Shown here: positions 6,206 to 7,563 of the stretch, piece after piece
Numbering within the stretch: the first letter of the stretch is position 1
Layout of the letters: each line of letters begins with the position of its first letter
Assembly (NCBI GenBank): GCA_015521945.1
Contig: WANG01000044.1
Coordinates: 1-7,563, forward strand
DNA length: 7,563 nucleotides
DNA from: Candidatus Hydrothermarchaeota archaeon
GTDB taxonomy: Archaea; Hydrothermarchaeota; Hydrothermarchaeia; Hydrothermarchaeales; BMS3B
Direction of reading: 5' to 3'
Made by a program: the position numbers and the translations under genes
The notes under the pieces: model-generated
The model's input: only the letters and a program-made list of their open reading frames with translations
What the model was told of the DNA's origin: nothing
Database searches by the model: none

Positions 6206-6243
6206 CTACCTCTGAATCATAATGGAGAGGTTGGCAGCCAGCG

Positions 6244-6249
6244 GGTGAT
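6244..6249 (+). promoter_or_regulatory. Ribosome binding site supporting the TTG start of nuoA
   Basis: GGTGAT, 3 nt before TTG 6253, is a six-base perfect match to the anti-Shine-Dalgarno, with 8 of 10 matches over AGGAGGTGAT. Its register gives normal spacing to the TTG and is somewhat long for the alternative GTG at 6259. Confidence 0.6.
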
Positions 6250-6252
6250 ACC

Positions 6253-6630
6253 TTGAGCGTGAGTGAGGCTTATCTGACCGTCGGGATATTCGTGCTGGTG
6301 GGCATACTCTTCCCCGCGGTGACCATATTTGTGGCAGGACTTCTCCGCAGGCCGGCGAAGCCCGAACCCGGGAAGTACCTCACCTACGAGTGCAGCGTCC
6401 TGCCCTTCGGTGACGCCAGGATACAGCACAACGTGGAGTACTACATGTACGCCCTGCTGTTCGTGCTTTTTGATGTTGAGACGGTGTTTCTGTACCCCTG
6501 GGCGATGACCTACAGGAGCTTCGGCATGCTCGCCACCGCCGAGGTGATAGTTTTCATAGGCATCCTCGCTCTTGGTCTGGTTTATGCATGGAAGAAAGGC
6601 GCGCTGGAGTGGATGAAAGGATGGAAGTAA
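6253..6630 (+). CDS. nuoA: Complex I-like oxidoreductase, membrane subunit A (NuoA/FpoA)
   Basis: A protein of 125 residues, normal for NuoA/FpoA, a small membrane subunit at the junction of the membrane and peripheral arms of NADH/F420H2:quinone (or methanophenazine) oxidoreductases. Three helices are visible: about 8-31, 63-83 and 93-113. The conserved loop YLTYECSVLPFGDAR (42-56) has the family Glu46-Cys47, and YMYALLFVLFDVETVFLYPWA (64-84) carries the conserved acidic pair Asp74/Glu76. The start is TTG, backed by a good ribosome site; GTG 6259 (two codons later) is the alternative. First gene of the operon, overlapping nuoB. From this subunit alone one cannot tell whether the electron donor is NADH, F420H2 or ferredoxin; in an archaeon the F420H2 type (fpo/fqo) is likely. 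Confidence 0.95.
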   Translation: MSVSEAYLTVGIFVLVGILFPAVTIFVAGLLRRPAKPEPGKYLTYECSVLPFGDARIQHNVEYYMYALLFVLFDVETVFLYPWAMTYRSFGMLATAEVIVFIGILALGLVYAWKKGALEWMKGWK

Positions 6631-7091
6631 AGCTCCCCAAGGTGATACTCACGAAGCTGGACCGTCTGGTGTTTGACCAGGCGAGACCCTACACCATGTG
6701 GCCCCTCACCTTCGGTCTCGCCTGCTGCGCCATAGAGATGATGGCAACGGGCTGCTCCCGCTACGACGCCTTTGAGCGCTTCGGCATGCTCTTCAGAGCC
6801 ACCCCCAGGCAGGCTGACCTGATGATAGTGGCAGGCACGGTTACCAAGAAGATGGCGCCCAACGTCAAGCGGCTGTACGAGCAGATGCCCGAGCCCAAGT
6901 ACGTCATCGCCATGGGTGAGTGCGCCATCTCGGGCGGACCCTTCTACGACAGCTACAGCGTGCTCAACGGTGTGGACGAGATAATACCCGTGGACGTTTA
7001 TGTGCCCGGGTGCCCGCCAAGGCCAGAGATGCTCATAGATGCCATAGTAAAGCTTCAGAAGAAGATAAAAGAGGGTAGAATAGAGAGGTAG
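6621..7091 (+). CDS. nuoB: Complex I-like oxidoreductase, N2 iron-sulfur subunit B (NuoB/FpoB)
   Basis: A protein of 156 residues from ATG 6621. This subunit holds the N2 [4Fe-4S] cluster that passes electrons to the quinone-type acceptor. The expected ligands are present: Cys35-Cys36 in MWPLTFGLACCAIEMMA (26-42), Cys101 in AMGECAISGGPF (97-108) and Cys131 in VYVPGCPPRPE (126-136), with spacings of 65 and 30 residues as in the family. RQADLMIVAGTVTKKMAP (63-80) is also typical. A longer start at ATG 6588 (11 extra residues) is open but has no ribosome site; GGAG at 6606-6609 lies 11 nt before ATG 6621, which also begins close to where the conserved region starts. The gene overlaps nuoA by 10 bp. 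Confidence 0.95.
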   Translation: MEVKLPKVILTKLDRLVFDQARPYTMWPLTFGLACCAIEMMATGCSRYDAFERFGMLFRATPRQADLMIVAGTVTKKMAPNVKRLYEQMPEPKYVIAMGECAISGGPFYDSYSVLNGVDEIIPVDVYVPGCPPRPEMLIDAIVKLQKKIKEGRIER

Positions 7092-7095
7092 AGCA

Positions 7096-7563
7096 ATGGA
7101 GGAGGCGAAGCAGCACGTGCTGGAAGCGGAGCAGAGGCTTGCCCAGGAGCTCGCCGGGAAGTTTAATGCATCCGCAGAAGCCAAGCGCAGGCACAGGGTA
7201 GAGGTATCGGTGGAGCGCAGCAGCTTCTTCCCCCTCATGGAGCACCTGAAGAGCACGGGCTTTGACCACCTCTCCTGCATCACGGGGGTTGACCTGGGCG
7301 AGAGCTTAGAAGCGGTGTACCACCTGTGGAGGCAGGCTGACAGGGTGCTCGCCGAGGTGCACGTGGAGCTTCCCAGAGAGCAGCCAGAGATTGAGAGCGT
7401 GGTGAGCCTCTGGAGGGCTGCAGACTGGCACGAGCGTGAGACCTATGACATGCTGGGCATAGTCTTCAGGGGTCACCCCGACCTGAGGCGCATCCTGCTG
7501 CCCGAGAGCTTCCAGGGGTACCCCCTGCGCAAGGACTTCAAGCTCAAGCCCCAGCCCTGGTAC
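7096..7563 (+). CDS. nuoC: Complex I-like oxidoreductase, 30 kDa subunit C (NuoC/FpoC), 3' end beyond window
   Basis: Translation from ATG 7096 stays open to the window edge: 156 residues, C-terminus not seen. It is a peripheral-arm subunit that packs against NuoB and NuoD. The 30 kDa signature is clear: DWHERETYDMLGIVFRGHP (110-128) followed by DLRRILLP (129-136) and GYPLRKDF (141-148). An N-terminal region rich in Glu, Lys and Arg precedes the core fold (about 34-110, with HLSCITGVDLG at 58-68). GAGGT at 7085-7089, overlapping the nuoB stop, lies 6 nt before the ATG. Only 4 bp separate it from nuoB. B and C are separate genes here, not fused. The last visible residues are already near where NuoC usually ends, unless a NuoD fusion follows outside the window. 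Confidence 0.93.
   Translation, partial: MEEAKQHVLEAEQRLAQELAGKFNASAEAKRRHRVEVSVERSSFFPLMEHLKSTGFDHLSCITGVDLGESLEAVYHLWRQADRVLAEVHVELPREQPEIESVVSLWRAADWHERETYDMLGIVFRGHPDLRRILLPESFQGYPLRKDFKLKPQPWY

Noticed and set aside
6588..6620. Eleven-residue N-terminal extension of NuoB from ATG 6588
   Set aside because: No ribosome site precedes it, and it would lie wholly inside nuoA coding sequence; the ATG at 6621 is nearer to the conserved NuoB core.
6582..7283. A 233-codon minus-strand frame opposite nuoB and the start of nuoC
   Set aside because: The plus strand encodes clear NuoB and NuoC with cluster ligands and signatures; the reverse frame shows no family features and has no promoter or ribosome site.
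1..7563. Mobile elements, CRISPR arrays, tRNA or rRNA genes
   Set aside because: I found no transposase, integrase, regularly spaced repeats, tRNA-like cloverleaf or rRNA sequence. The window is filled by the genes listed, with two short intergenic regions.

Overview
The window is archaeal. It carries the genes for ribosomal proteins L34e and L14e, a short archaeal CMP kinase and a Cbf5-type pseudouridine synthase with a C-terminal PUA domain. Promoters are of the TATA/BRE kind, and Shine-Dalgarno sites are of the GGTGAT type that pairs with the archaeal 16S tail. The DNA is visibly GC-rich and densely packed. The start of a Nuo/Fpo-type respiratory complex (subunits A, B, C as separate genes) next to L14e and L34e points to a euryarchaeal or related lineage with a membrane-bound NADH/F420H2-dehydrogenase-like complex. 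I cannot name the genus. The proteins lack the strongly acidic surface expected of haloarchaea.

Layout. (1) Positions 1-3922, minus strand: a four-gene operon for a MacB/FtsX-type ABC system. Transcription starts near 3935 and runs towards position 1. The order is a secreted, membrane-anchored protein with three Ig-like repeats, then the ATPase, then two paralogous permeases. The second permease is cut off by the window edge. The last three genes overlap or nearly touch. (2) Positions 3932-4066: an intergenic stretch with a TATA/BRE promoter for the ABC operon and, just upstream of it, a notable inverted repeat. (3) Positions 4067-6108, minus strand: the tightly overlapping cluster rpl34e - cmk - rpl14e - cbf5, for ribosome assembly and RNA modification. 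(4) Positions 6109-6252: a divergent control region with a perfect 7+7 bp palindrome midway between the two candidate promoters. (5) Positions 6253-7563, plus strand: nuoA/fpoA, nuoB/fpoB and the first 156 codons of nuoC/fpoC, the start of a complex I-like operon that continues beyond the window.

How the genes fit together. The minus-strand cluster is the familiar archaeal L34e-CMP kinase-L14e-Cbf5 translation block. The plus-strand genes encode the membrane/peripheral-arm junction of a proton-pumping oxidoreductase: A in the membrane, B with the N2 iron-sulfur cluster, C in the peripheral arm. The ABC operon probably makes an export or mechanical-transmission complex in which an extracellular Ig-like protein stands in for the adaptor used by bacterial MacB systems. 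That last role is inference. The least explained features are the Ig-repeat/ABC system and the two inverted repeats next to promoters.
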